This document shows positions 28,999 to 36,349 of a stretch of DNA of 64,000 nt, one piece after another. How positions within the stretch are numbered: position 1 is the first letter of the stretch; each line of letters starts with the position of its first letter. Under the pieces are notes generated by a model. It made no database searches, was not told where the DNA came from, and worked only from the letters and a program-made list of their open reading frames with translations. Position numbers and translations under genes: made by a program. Where the stretch lies: NCBI GenBank assembly GCA_947503835.1, contig CANNFM010000001.1, positions 558,001-622,000 on the forward strand, given 5' to 3'. Source of the DNA: an uncultured Aquimarina sp. (GTDB lineage Bacteria; Bacteroidota; Bacteroidia; Flavobacteriales; Flavobacteriaceae).

Positions 28999-29019
28999 CC
29001 GTCAAATTGAGTGATTTTC
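28999..29019. repeat. Dispersed GTCAATTCGAGTG-family repeat, half copy
   Basis: CCGTCAAATTGAGTGATTTTC matches the left arm of the elements at 8905 and 51676 with one or two differences. No right arm follows within 300 bp. Confidence 0.6.
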
Positions 29020-29059
29020 TTATATCGAGTTTGTAAATTAAACGCTTGAAAACTAAGGG

Positions 29060-29084
29060 CGCCAATAGGCTATGACTATTGGCG
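29060..29084. other. Hairpin, possible weak terminator of the DUF885 gene
   Basis: A perfect 9-bp stem CGCCAATAG (29060-29068) and CTATTGGCG (29076-29084) with a GCTATGA loop. No T-tract follows in either direction, so it is not a standard intrinsic terminator. Confidence 0.4.
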
Positions 29085-29302
29085 TCATGTCGCTGTTAGG
29101 CCTAAATACCAATACACAATACCCCTAGGCTTTTAATCTGTACCCACTCCCAAAAAAATAATCAACAACCTTTCCACCCTCTAGAGTACGTCCTGATATA
29201 CGTACGCTTACCGTATATGTACCCATACACCCTCATTTTTCTTCATATTTACGGACACTCCCCTTACTTTCGCCTTAATAAAATCAATTTAAAATCGAAC
29301 AT

Positions 29303-30001
29303 ATGACATTTTTAAAAACCGCAATCCTTGGATGCATTGTATTATGCTTTAGCCTAACGCTACATGCACAGTCGAATATCAAATCTTACGACTTTAAAAA
29401 AGGTGAAATTCTGGACATTCTCCTGCTTACCACAAAACCAGAAGGAAATGCCCTATTCAAAAAGTATAGAGAAACTGCATTTCCTGTAGCTACCAAAAGA
29501 AGCTACAAACCACTCCCTGGATTCAAAATAACTGAAACTACGCAAGGCAACATACAACCTACAAGTTTCTTGTTCGGAAAATGGAATGATCTTGAAAATC
29601 GTGAGGCTTTTATTGCCGAAATCGAAACTTTTGTTCCCGATTTTCATAAGCAACGTAGAGATATTTGGTCTATTTTTAATCTTGTCTATTATGAAATGCC
29701 AAATGATATTACATTCGAAATCAATAAAGACAAATTTATTGTAGCCACCGCCTACTGGCAAAAGGATGCAGTAACCTTTCAGAAATTTAAAAAAGAATGG
29801 TTGCAAAAAGCCAAAGCCAAAGGCGGAAAAAACATATTACACCTAAGCAACGGAAAATCTCCGGTCGGATATTACTATAATCCAGACTACCTACTGATTA
29901 CCCAGTGGGAAAACAAAGCCGCTTTTGAAGCTTTTTATAAAGAAAACCTTACCATGAGTCATAAAGGAGTACAACATGTTAATCAGTTTGTGATTAACTA
30001 A
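29303..30001 (+). CDS. Exported protein with dimeric alpha/beta-barrel (ABM-like) repeats, function unknown
   Basis: This 232-aa protein has a signal peptide (residues 1-22, ending LHAQ). The mature part shows two similar halves, each with a helix and a strand ending in an aromatic-rich FLFGKWNDLENREAF or LLITQWENKAAFEAFY motif, as in ABM/DUF1330-type ferredoxin-like barrels. Such domains act in haem or quinone degradation and in stress proteins, but no specific catalytic residues can be named here. The second half carries the more canonical form (FKKEWLQKAKAKGG... ITQWENKAAFEAFYKENL). It is a single gene whose stop TAA forms the first base of a palindromic repeat element that fills the next 187 bp. 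Confidence 0.6.
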   Translation: MTFLKTAILGCIVLCFSLTLHAQSNIKSYDFKKGEILDILLLTTKPEGNALFKKYRETAFPVATKRSYKPLPGFKITETTQGNIQPTSFLFGKWNDLENREAFIAEIETFVPDFHKQRRDIWSIFNLVYYEMPNDITFEINKDKFIVATAYWQKDAVTFQKFKKEWLQKAKAKGGKNILHLSNGKSPVGYYYNPDYLLITQWENKAAFEAFYKENLTMSHKGVQHVNQFVIN

Positions 30002-30187
30002 CGTAAGTTGCTAGTTATACTTTAGTATCAAAATTATGGTCTCCTCTCCCCTTGGGAGAGGACTAAGGTGAGGGTTTTCGATGTAAAAATCCCCTCATTA
30101 CTGAAACAAGTTCAGCACAGGCTCTAACCTTCTCCCCAAGGAGAAGGAACTTAAAATACTTATTAAAAAGTAACTAGTAACTTAAGT
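30001..30187. repeat. MITE-like palindromic element with internal hairpins
   Basis: The ends are 17-bp near-perfect inverted repeats: ACGTAAGTTGCTAGTTA (30001-30017) and TAACTAGTAACTTAAGT (30171-30187), 15 of 17 matching. Inside, CTCTCCCCTTGGGAGAG (30044-30060) and CTTCTCCCCAAGGAGAAG (30130-30147) form further hairpins and are themselves inverted relatives. TGAGGG and CCCCTCA flank a central AT-rich part. No reading frame is present. Confidence 0.7.
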
Positions 30188-30231
30188 TAACTATTTTAGA
30201 GCTTTACTAATCATTTGCTTAAAAGTATTGT

Positions 30232-31341
30232 ATGCAATCATTTTTGAACCAACTCGTTTATTTTGGATATTTTCAAAGCGTATTCTTACTGTTTATCTAT
30301 CTCTTTTCGGCTAAGACCCGAAAAAACATAAACGGATATATCGCTTTTTTTGTACTCGTCTTAATGATAGGATTAACAGGGCGCGTTTTGTACATATCGG
30401 GTATTTTTGGTCAGGATTATCGGTTGGTTACGTTTTCAGAATTTGCCACACTGCTTTTTGGGCCCACTATTTACCTGTTCACAAGATCCTCATTGCTTAA
30501 TAAGTACTTTTCATACAAAGATGTATTACATTATGTCCCCGCTATTTTTTATAATATTGCGGTTACTATTCTTATCATATTACCTACAGACGAAATACTA
30601 CGCGCCCGAATAGAAAGTGGAGAACAATATCGAATTATATTACTGTTGGTAGGTATAGGACTGATCTTTAATATTAGTTATTGGATCCTGAGTATGCATG
30701 TTTTTTTAAAATTCAAAAAAGACATACAAAATGAAGTAAGCTTCATTGTAAAGTCACGATTCTTTTTAAATTTTCTAATCGCTATTGGTATTTGTTTATC
30801 CTGCTGGTTCACCATGTATCTTCTGAGCATTTTTGGAGTTCAGATCCTTAATAGATCCAACTGGCAAGTAATATGGTTAAGCATTGCTTCTATTATCCTT
30901 TTTATTGCTTTTTATGGTATGAAAGAACCTCAGCTGTTCAAAATTACCCCTTTGATAACGTCTAAAAAGTACACACAATCTAAACTAACCACTACAGATC
31001 TGGATCGATTAAAAACCCAATTAGAAACCTTGATGCAGGAAAAGAAACCGTATCTAAACAACAAACTTCTTAAAGCCGAACTTGCCGAAATGCTTGGCGT
31101 AAGTAACCCCGAGATGGCTCGCCTGCTTAACGAAAATATCGGCATGAATTTCTTTGAATTCATAAATTACTATCGAATCAAAGAATTTGTAGTGCTTGCC
31201 AAATCAGAAAAAGCAAAAAACCTTACTTTTTTTGGGTTGGCTCAAGAAGCTGGTTTCAACTCTAAAACCACATTTAATAAATCATTCAAAAAACTGATGG
31301 GGGCATCGCCATCAGAATACTTTAACAATCAAAACATATAA
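30232..31341 (+). CDS. AraC-type transcriptional regulator with membrane N-terminus
   Basis: This 369-aa protein has about seven hydrophobic helices in residues 1-240, then an AraC HTH domain (about 255-369). The DNA-binding half shows LLKAELAEMLGVSNPEMARLLNE (first HTH) and the conserved block FFGLAQEAGFNSKTTFNKSFKKLMGASPSEYF. This 7TM-AraC layout is a common Bacteroidota form in which a membrane sensor controls a neighbouring gene. The gene is 4 bp upstream of a DUF2911 protein, a likely operon partner or target. It lies just after the palindromic element. The signal detected is not known. Confidence 0.85.
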   Translation: MQSFLNQLVYFGYFQSVFLLFIYLFSAKTRKNINGYIAFFVLVLMIGLTGRVLYISGIFGQDYRLVTFSEFATLLFGPTIYLFTRSSLLNKYFSYKDVLHYVPAIFYNIAVTILIILPTDEILRARIESGEQYRIILLLVGIGLIFNISYWILSMHVFLKFKKDIQNEVSFIVKSRFFLNFLIAIGICLSCWFTMYLLSIFGVQILNRSNWQVIWLSIASIILFIAFYGMKEPQLFKITPLITSKKYTQSKLTTTDLDRLKTQLETLMQEKKPYLNNKLLKAELAEMLGVSNPEMARLLNENIGMNFFEFINYYRIKEFVVLAKSEKAKNLTFFGLAQEAGFNSKTTFNKSFKKLMGASPSEYFNNQNI

Positions 31342-31345
31342 AATC

Positions 31346-32191
31346 ATGTATAAAAACATATATATCACATCTATCCTTGTCTTTGTTATTACCGCAACAT
31401 CCTTTGCACAATTAAAAACACCAGCTGCCAGCACATCTGCCAAGATCATACAGACCGTTGGACTTACAGATATAGAAATACACTACTCTCGCCCAAGTGC
31501 CAGAGGACGCAAAATTTTTGGAACAGAGGGTGTAGTCCCATTTGATGCACTCTGGAGAACGGGTGCTAATGCCGCGACCAAGATTACATTTACCGATGAC
31601 ATAACCATTTCTGGGAAACAAATTAAAGCAGGATCTTATGCGATCCTCACTAAACCGGGAACATCTGCATGGAACATATATTTTTACCCATATGAATCTG
31701 GCAACTGGACTAGTTATGTAGAGAAAAAACCTACAGTAACTGTTACTAGCAATAGCAAAAAAGTTTTGGATCCAATAGAGACCTTCACTATCAGTATTGA
31801 TAACATTATCATGGAAAATGCTGATCTTGTATTTGCCTGGGAAAATACTAAAGTGGTACTACCCATGGGCGTAGAAGTGCATAAAAAAACAATGGCCAGT
31901 ATAGAGAAAACTTTAGCCGGCCCAACTACTTTTGATTATTTTAGAGCAGCTTTATATTTACATGAAAGTGGTAAAGATCTCGATACCGCTCTAGATTATA
32001 TTCAGAAAGCGACCAAGGGTGATAATCCAAGGTTTTTTCAGGTACATCGCGAAGCTTTGATTCTTGCTGATTTGGGTAGAAAAACTGAAGCGATTAGTGC
32101 GGCAAAGAGGTCTTTGGCATTAGCAAAAAAAGCTGGTAATGATGATTTTGTTCGTTTAAATGAACAATCGATTAAAGAGTGGTCTAAATAG
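31346..32191 (+). CDS. Exported DUF2911 protein with helical C-terminal extension
   Basis: This 281-aa protein has a signal peptide (residues 1-21, ending SFAQ) and a DUF2911 beta-sandwich at about 22-170. The family's hallmark strings are present: IEIHYSRPSARGRKIFG, ALWRTGANAATKI, AGSYAILTKPG and WNIYFY, and later LVFAWENTKVVLPM. DUF2911 proteins are widespread in Bacteroidota and lack a known activity. The helical C-terminus (about 195-281) resembles TPR-like repeats (DTALDYIQKATKGDNP). The gene follows the AraC-type regulator by 4 bp and is probably co-transcribed. A hairpin lies 20 bp after the stop. Confidence 0.88.
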   Translation: MYKNIYITSILVFVITATSFAQLKTPAASTSAKIIQTVGLTDIEIHYSRPSARGRKIFGTEGVVPFDALWRTGANAATKITFTDDITISGKQIKAGSYAILTKPGTSAWNIYFYPYESGNWTSYVEKKPTVTVTSNSKKVLDPIETFTISIDNIIMENADLVFAWENTKVVLPMGVEVHKKTMASIEKTLAGPTTFDYFRAALYLHESGKDLDTALDYIQKATKGDNPRFFQVHREALILADLGRKTEAISAAKRSLALAKKAGNDDFVRLNEQSIKEWSK

Positions 32192-32212
32192 GAGCTAGGT
32201 TCATACATTAGG

Positions 32213-32233
32213 GGGGTACTTCAGTAGTACCCC
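32213..32233 (+). other. Hairpin after the DUF2911 gene
   Basis: GGGGTACT (32213-32220) pairs perfectly with AGTACCCC (32226-32233) with loop TCAGT, extended by TA/TA. It has no T-tract, so a terminator role is uncertain. Confidence 0.45.
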
Positions 32234-32302
32234 TAGGATTGCATTGTAACAATATGAAAGTTAGATCGTCATACAGTAGAGGTCAATAAAAAATCAACCT
32301 AA

Positions 32303-33283
32303 ATGATGAAAGCTATTGTATGGACAACATATGGACCTCCAGATCTTCTTCAGTATAAAGACATCCAAAAACCAACTCCCAAAGACAATGAAGTACTCAT
32401 TAAAATACATGCTGCAACGGTAACTGCAGGTGATTGTGAGTTACGAAGATTTGATCTGGCTCCCTGGATCTGGTTACCTGTTCGAATTTATATAGGAATT
32501 ATAAAACCTAGATTCAAAATATTAGGACAAGAGCTGGCTGGAGAAATTGAAGCTGTGGGTAAAAACGTAACACGATTCAAAAAAGGTGATCCCATTTTTG
32601 CAGAATCCTTTTTTAGAGGCGCCTATGCGCAATACACCTGCCTCCCCACTACTCTGGCGATGGCGATAAAACCATCAAACATGACCTATGATGAAGCCGC
32701 TACTATACCTACTGGGGGAAGTAATGCCTTGCATTTTATAAGAAAAGCAAATGTAAATGCTGAAGAACGGATTTTGATTAATGGGGCCGGGGGTAGTATT
32801 GGCACCTATGCCACGCAGATAGCTAAGTCGCTCGGGGCTCATGTGACCTGTGTAGACAGTGCCATAAAACTAAAGATGCTATCCTCTATCGGAGCCGATG
32901 AAGTAATTGATTATACCAAAGAAGACTTTACCAAAAACGGCCAGACCTATGATGTGATTATCGATGTGGTAGGCACAAGTTCGTTTTCACGAAGTATAAA
33001 ATCACTACACCAAAATGGGCGCTATGTTTTGGGAAATCCCAGGTTTTGGGGAATGGTAAGAGGACTGTGGACATCAATGACGACGAATAAAAAGGTTATA
33101 TCTGCACTAGCCAAAGCAACATCCGAAGATTTTGTATACCTCACAGAATTGATTGAAGCCGGGCAACTAAAATCGGTCATCGATAAACGGTATCCGTTAG
33201 CAAAAACTCATGAAGCACATAATTACGTAGAAAAAGGGTACAAAACTGGGAACGTAGTCATCACTATCGATCACGAATCATAG
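32303..33283 (+). CDS. MDR-family NAD(P)-dependent oxidoreductase (quinone reductase-like)
   Basis: This 326-aa cytoplasmic protein has the medium-chain dehydrogenase/reductase fold. A catalytic-domain GroES-like N-terminus (KAIVWTTYGPPDLLQYKDI, LGQELAGEIEAVGKNV, KKGDPIFAE) is followed by a Rossmann domain with ILINGAGGSIGTYATQIAKSLG. The usual ADH zinc-site Cys and His positions are absent, so it probably belongs to the zinc-independent quinone reductase group that reduces alkenals or quinones with NADPH. Two ATGs in tandem (32303 and 32306) cannot be told apart. It sits 38 bp upstream of a DUF2834 membrane protein and may share its transcript, and follows the DUF2911 gene by 112 bp. Confidence 0.88.
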   Translation: MMKAIVWTTYGPPDLLQYKDIQKPTPKDNEVLIKIHAATVTAGDCELRRFDLAPWIWLPVRIYIGIIKPRFKILGQELAGEIEAVGKNVTRFKKGDPIFAESFFRGAYAQYTCLPTTLAMAIKPSNMTYDEAATIPTGGSNALHFIRKANVNAEERILINGAGGSIGTYATQIAKSLGAHVTCVDSAIKLKMLSSIGADEVIDYTKEDFTKNGQTYDVIIDVVGTSSFSRSIKSLHQNGRYVLGNPRFWGMVRGLWTSMTTNKKVISALAKATSEDFVYLTELIEAGQLKSVIDKRYPLAKTHEAHNYVEKGYKTGNVVITIDHES

Positions 33284-33320
33284 AATAAATGATTACATTT
33301 ATGTTTAAAACTTATCTACA

Positions 33321-33653
33321 ATGAAACTTAAATATGTATTCTTACTATTGGCGATTCTAGGTGTATGTTATACCTGGTATTTTAATATTCAGTTTTATAT
33401 GACTTCGGAAGACACCTCTATTTTAAACTATATTGCGCAAACCAAAACTACATTTCCGGCAAGGTCCTTTAGTGCCGACTTATTGGTTGTAGTGATTACT
33501 TTCTTTGTTTGGTACATCCCTGAAGCCATTAAATTAAAAATAAAATACTGGTGGGTATTGATCCCATTAACCTTTTTGGTAGCGATAGCATTTACATTTC
33601 CGTTCTTTTTGTATTTAAGACAGTCAAAACTAGAAAAAGTAAAAGCGGTTTAA
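33321..33653 (+). CDS. DUF2834 membrane protein
   Basis: This 110-aa protein has three hydrophobic segments: KYVFLLLAILGVCYTWYF, SADLLVVVITFFVWYIPEA and WWVLIPLTFLVAIAFTFPFFLYL. The pattern, with a tryptophan-rich loop, matches the DUF2834 family of small membrane proteins found in bacteria, whose role is unknown. The gene is 38 bp after the MDR oxidoreductase and ends before a strong hairpin terminator, so the two form a likely transcription unit. Confidence 0.8.
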   Translation: MKLKYVFLLLAILGVCYTWYFNIQFYMTSEDTSILNYIAQTKTTFPARSFSADLLVVVITFFVWYIPEAIKLKIKYWWVLIPLTFLVAIAFTFPFFLYLRQSKLEKVKAV

Positions 33654-33676
33654 AAGATCATTTCTATAAAGGTAAA

Positions 33677-33730
33677 ACCTAATGGCGAGAGGTTATGGTA
33701 TACATCCTCGCCATTAGGTGTTCATTTTGT
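33677..33730 (+). terminator. Intrinsic terminator of the DUF2834 transcript
   Basis: ACCTAATGGCGAG (33677-33689) pairs perfectly with CTCGCCATTAGGT (33707-33719) around a 17-nt loop, then GTTCATTTTGTTTT. It lies 23 bp after the stop codon. Confidence 0.7.
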
Positions 33731-33912
33731 TTTCTACCGTAGCCGTAGAGGATTGCCCAGAACCTCCCTATAAACCACGATATACGGGGATCCCGAAATC
33801 CCAAGATGATGAACATGGGTTGTTGCCACCTCCGCCGGCGTAGCATTGTAAATAATTTCTATCGATAGTACCAATTACACCACCCTATAACGCTACTGTT
33901 TATGATTATATA

Positions 33913-34118
33913 GCAACGAAAACGCTCTGCACGCTGCAGCATGGTTTCGTTGCAGTAACGAAAGTCTCCTGCATCACGCAGGAAGGTTTCGTCGCGTTGA
34001 GAAAACGCCCTGCGGCGTGCAGGAAGGTTTTATTGCAGTAACGAAAGTCTCCTGCATCACGCAGCAAGATTTCGTCGTATTGAGAAAACGCCCTGCGGCA
34101 TGCAGGAAGGTTTTGTAG
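33913..34118. repeat. Tandem array of five hairpin-forming ~41-bp units
   Basis: Five units of about 41 bp lie head to tail, each able to form a hairpin with arms such as TCCTGC..GCAGGA inside ACGAAA..TTTCGT. Two types alternate: GCAGTAACGAAAGTCTCCTG... (units 2 and 4) and GTTGAGAAAACGCCCTGCGG... (units 3 and 5), so units 2-3 and 4-5 form an 82-84-bp higher-order repeat. Unit 1 (33913-33953, GCAACGAAA...TTTCGTTGC) is the most diverged. No frame is conserved across units. Confidence 0.8.
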
Positions 34119-34192
34119 TAGTGGCGAACTCGTATTCTATGATTAAATCAAATAAATTTTGTTAAACTCGATAGCGGGTATTTAGATTAAAC

Positions 34193-34214
34193 AAAAAACC
34201 ATCCTAAAGGATGG
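34193..34214 (-). terminator. Intrinsic terminator of minus-strand RHS-associated genes
   Basis: On the minus strand CCATCC-TTTA-GGATGG (34199-34214) is followed by TTTTTTGTTT. It lies about 60 bp beyond the stop of the 56-aa gene. Confidence 0.75.
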
Positions 34215-34274
34215 CTATTCATTCTATAAGGGTTTAATACCTCTAGGCTTGCCTCGGAGAAATTTACTTGATTA

Positions 34275-34445
34275 TTAACTTACATCTTCTTTTAAGCCTA
34301 GACTTTCTAAAATTGGTTGTATTGAAGTTTCATTTAATTCAACTTTCATAAGTATAGATTTAACTTTACCAATATCCTTATTTTCTATAGCTTTATCAAA
34401 GTCATCCATGAACCCACTTGCATAAAGCCTCTCATTTACTGTCAT
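34275..34445 (-). CDS. Small hypothetical protein (56 aa) overlapping the Imm27-like gene
   Basis: The 56-aa frame begins MTVNERLYASGFMDDF (ATG at 34445) and continues AIENKDIGKVKSILMKVELNETS to LGLKEDVS. A longer in-frame start at 34520 lies inside the Imm27-like gene and is less likely. The protein is helical and acidic, and its form (repeated NKDIGKVKSIL-type pattern) is one seen as a small partner beside immunity genes, but the function is unknown. The ATG overlaps the stop of the Imm27-like frame (ATGACAGTAAATGA), implying translational coupling with it. A terminator follows. Confidence 0.6.
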   Translation of the reverse strand: MTVNERLYASGFMDDFDKAIENKDIGKVKSILMKVELNETSIQPILESLGLKEDVS

Positions 34446-34716
34446 CAATATTATATTTTTTCTGTACTTTATCTTTATCAAGATTGATAAGTGAAGGGAT
34501 TCCTCCACCTTGTAATTCACCTTCTTTATATATCAACTCCCAGTACCTTTTATCTTTAGGGTCTTGATAAAGTATATCCCAACCTGACTCAGATGTGGCA
34601 ATTTTAACTAAAGCGTTATCTTTTAAAAAGTTTATTCTTTTAATAATATCGTCTGCTATAAGTTCGCCTGCTGGCGCAAGTTTGCAACTTGTGCCACTTA
34701 AAGTTATGCCAACATC
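34432..34716 (-). pseudogene. Imm27-like immunity gene, 5' end lost
   Basis: From about residue 20 on, the frame reads like the immunity protein family Imm27: IADDIIKRINFLKDNALVKIA, then SGWDILYQDPKDKRYWELIY, GELQGGGIPSL and VQKKYNI. The typical N-terminus is missing: upstream of residue 20 the frame is SGTSCKLAPAGE, with no ATG, GTG or TTG before the TAG at 34717-34719. The first part lies in a hairpin sequence (GGCGCAAGTT/AACTTGTGCC at 34673-34695). Imm27 genes neutralise nuclease-type RHS/CDI toxins. This one is an orphan remnant of the RHS locus upstream (35759-46373). An unusual start codon is the alternative to loss. Confidence 0.7.
34673..34695. repeat. Hairpin sequence at Imm27-like 5' end
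   Basis: GGCGCAAGTT (34673-34682) and AACTTGTGCC (34686-34695) form a 10-bp stem with one G-U pair. It is the start of the stretch that replaces the normal Imm27 N-terminus. Confidence 0.6.
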
Positions 34717-34798
34717 CTACAAGAAAGGCCATAAGTTACAAAACCTATAGCTGTTTTCTATTTCTTATTTTTGTCCTGCCAATCTTTGACGGCACCCG

Positions 34799-35275
34799 TC
34801 ACAGACGAGCGCTAGCAGGGGGTAGCATATACAAGTTCACTTTTTTACCTACCCATAAATGAGTGAAGTTATCTCCTTCTTTTCCTTCTATTGGTGATCC
34901 CAGAGCCTCTGTGAACTTTTCTAATAATTTCCCATAAACTTCAACTACCTGTTCTTTGGTGTATTCAGCTTTCTTGAAGTACTTATAGTTGTAAATCTCA
35001 TACAGTAGCTTGGTGTCGTCATCAAAGTGTAATCCTATATCTGGGAATGAAATATCAAATACTTTTCTAAGAGTATCATCTGATCCCAGATAGTTATAGA
35101 ATTCTTCTCCTGAGGCTTTAGCTTGTTTGGTTTGGTATATATGCTCATAATCAGAAGGTTTGGTGTCAAACTTAATGGTTTTGAATCCAAATTTTTCATC
35201 AAGCACACAAGGGCTTTGACTGAATGTGGTTAGGGATATGGCTGTAAACAGTAGCAATAGGGTTACTTTTTTCAT
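34799..35275 (-). CDS. Exported protein of unknown function, C-terminus probably shifted
   Basis: This 158-aa protein has a signal peptide (MKKVTLLLLFTAIS... ending FSQ). The mature part starts SPCVLDEKFGFKTIKF and is mixed, with a central EEFYNYLGSDDTLRKVFDISFPD and EVYGKLLEKFTEALGSPIEGKEGD before KVNLYMLPP. It ends ASARL at a TGA, but directly past this point another frame would read SVTGAVKDWQDKNKK and stop, which looks like an original C-terminus. The end of the gene (34790-34820) therefore seems rearranged. Its first residues match those of the next gene at 35302 (MKKVTLLLL), so the two may be relatives. I do not recognise a family. Confidence 0.6.
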   Translation of the reverse strand: MKKVTLLLLFTAISLTTFSQSPCVLDEKFGFKTIKFDTKPSDYEHIYQTKQAKASGEEFYNYLGSDDTLRKVFDISFPDIGLHFDDDTKLLYEIYNYKYFKKAEYTKEQVVEVYGKLLEKFTEALGSPIEGKEGDNFTHLWVGKKVNLYMLPPASARL

Positions 35276-35301
35276 AATTATAGATTTGGGTTAATTTTGA
35301 T

Positions 35302-35598
35302 TTAATGATGCACCACAGTAATAGTGCCATCAGGTTTAACTACAGCTTTTGGTATAGGTATCCATCTATCTTCTTTTCCTACTCCAAGCATTTTTTTAGT
35401 TTTAAAATCTATGATAGCAGCTTCTCTAAGCAAATTTTTTGCACCAAAAAACTTATTGAGTTCTGGTTGGTTGAAATCAAACATTATCACAGAACCATCT
35501 TTAAAGACCGCTATGTTGTATCTTGGTTCTTCTTGGGTATAAGACAGCAGTATACCTGCTGTTACTGCTAATAGCAGCAGTAAGGTTACTTTCTTCAT
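35302..35598 (-). CDS. Small exported protein, function unknown
   Basis: This 98-aa protein has a signal peptide (MKKVTLLLLLAVTAGILLSY), then a short acidic/aliphatic domain with FKDGSVIMFDFNQPELNKFF and VGKEDRWIPIPKAVV, ending in TVVHH. I do not recognise a family. Its N-terminus resembles that of the neighbour at 34799, which lies 26 bp downstream in the same direction, so the two are likely co-transcribed and possibly remnants of a toxin-immunity cassette. A strong terminator (35701-35729) separates this gene from the RHS operon upstream, so it needs its own promoter; none matching TAnnTTTG was clear. Confidence 0.6.
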   Translation of the reverse strand: MKKVTLLLLLAVTAGILLSYTQEEPRYNIAVFKDGSVIMFDFNQPELNKFFGAKNLLREAAIIDFKTKKMLGVGKEDRWIPIPKAVVKPDGTITVVHH

Positions 35599-35700
35599 AT
35601 ATTTAATTTAGGGTTGTTATTGATCTATAAAGCTACTCTAGCTTGTATTTGTATCCTTGTGGTAAACCACAGCAGTAGTAGTGTTACTTCACTTTAGAGC

Positions 35701-35729
35701 AAAAAAAAACAGCTACATTGCTGTAGCTG
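35701..35729 (-). terminator. Intrinsic terminator of the RHS-immunity operon
   Basis: On the minus strand CAGCTACA-GCAA-TGTAGCTG (35710-35729) is followed by a run of nine Ts (35701-35709). It lies 30 bp after the SUFU-domain immunity gene stop. Confidence 0.88.
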
Positions 35730-35758
35730 CTTTATGTATAAGCATGCTTAAAGTATTA

Positions 35759-36349
35759 TTATGTAAAAAACCTTCTTTTTTTGTTTAATACACTTTTCCT
35801 GTTAGAATCTAAATAATTAAATTGTTGCTGCTCTAGTTTTTCTTCTAGAGCCTCCATCCCATACTCTTTTTTATAATTGACTTCATCTTCTGTAAGGGGA
35901 ATCAACCATAAGAATTTCAAATTCTCATCATACTCAGGCATGTATAAATTCTCAAGCTTTGGACCATCCAAATAAGGCAGAGACACTAATCCAAATGAAC
36001 AGGATGAATCATCTTGCCATGAACGACCAAAATTAACAGTGTGTTCTAACCCCAAATTACTACCTGTTCTATGATAATAAGCAATCATTGTCAAAAGCTC
36101 AACAATTGACTCATCCTTTTTGTTAGAGAACAAATGGAGCTCTAAAGGGTTCTCTTCTTCAAAGTTTGACATACCACAAGTAGCATAAGTCCACATTTCC
36201 CTATCATTACTAGGAGAAAATTCTAAAACTGAAAAGTTATCATCTAAATCTTCCATAGGTCCAGATGGCCATGTTTTAACTTCTGGCTGATTTTGCCAAT
36301 TATCTACATAGTGATCTATTATTTTATTTTTTAAGTTTGTTAAGTCCAT
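35759..36349 (-). CDS. SUFU-domain immunity protein of the RHS toxin
   Basis: This 196-aa cytoplasmic protein has the suppressor-of-fused (SUFU) pattern used as immunity in polymorphic toxin systems: DDNFSVLEFSPSNDREMWTYATCGMS, then PLELHLFSNKKDE, MIAYYHRTG, LEHTVNFGRSWQDDSS and SLPYLDGPKLENLYMPE. Its C-terminal tail is basic (NKKRRFFT). The ATG at 36349 lies 26 bp inside the end of the 1889-aa RHS gene, so the two are translationally coupled. This is the standard toxin-then-immunity order and is the best evidence that the RHS tip is a toxin. Because immunity must match the toxin tip, this gene should neutralise the HNH-like domain. Mild alternatives: a SUFU protein of other use. Confidence 0.82.
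   Translation of the reverse strand: MDLTNLKNKIIDHYVDNWQNQPEVKTWPSGPMEDLDDNFSVLEFSPSNDREMWTYATCGMSNFEEENPLELHLFSNKKDESIVELLTMIAYYHRTGSNLGLEHTVNFGRSWQDDSSCSFGLVSLPYLDGPKLENLYMPEYDENLKFLWLIPLTEDEVNYKKEYGMEALEEKLEQQQFNYLDSNRKSVLNKKRRFFT

Larger units (their letters stand above)
28980..29302. other. 323-bp gap with half repeat and a hairpin
   Basis: No coding frame is supported. It holds a half copy of the GTCAATTCGAGTG-type repeat (28999-29019) and a 9-bp hairpin CGCCAATAG/CTATTGGCG (29060-29084). A TACTTTCG box near 29266-29273, close to the TAnnTTTG consensus, could serve the exported protein that starts at 29303. Confidence 0.6.
33654..34274. other. 620-bp gap with terminators and hairpin array
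   Basis: No coding frame is supported. From left to right it holds the terminator 33677-33730, plain sequence with two short palindromes (33731-33910), a tandem array of five hairpin units (33913-34118), and the terminator of the minus-strand genes (34193-34214). The array separates the oxidoreductase/DUF2834 unit from the RHS-associated genes. Confidence 0.7.

Noticed and set aside
33913..34118. CRISPR array
   Set aside because: The units are back-to-back hairpins that differ from each other; there are no constant repeats with unique spacers and no cas genes.
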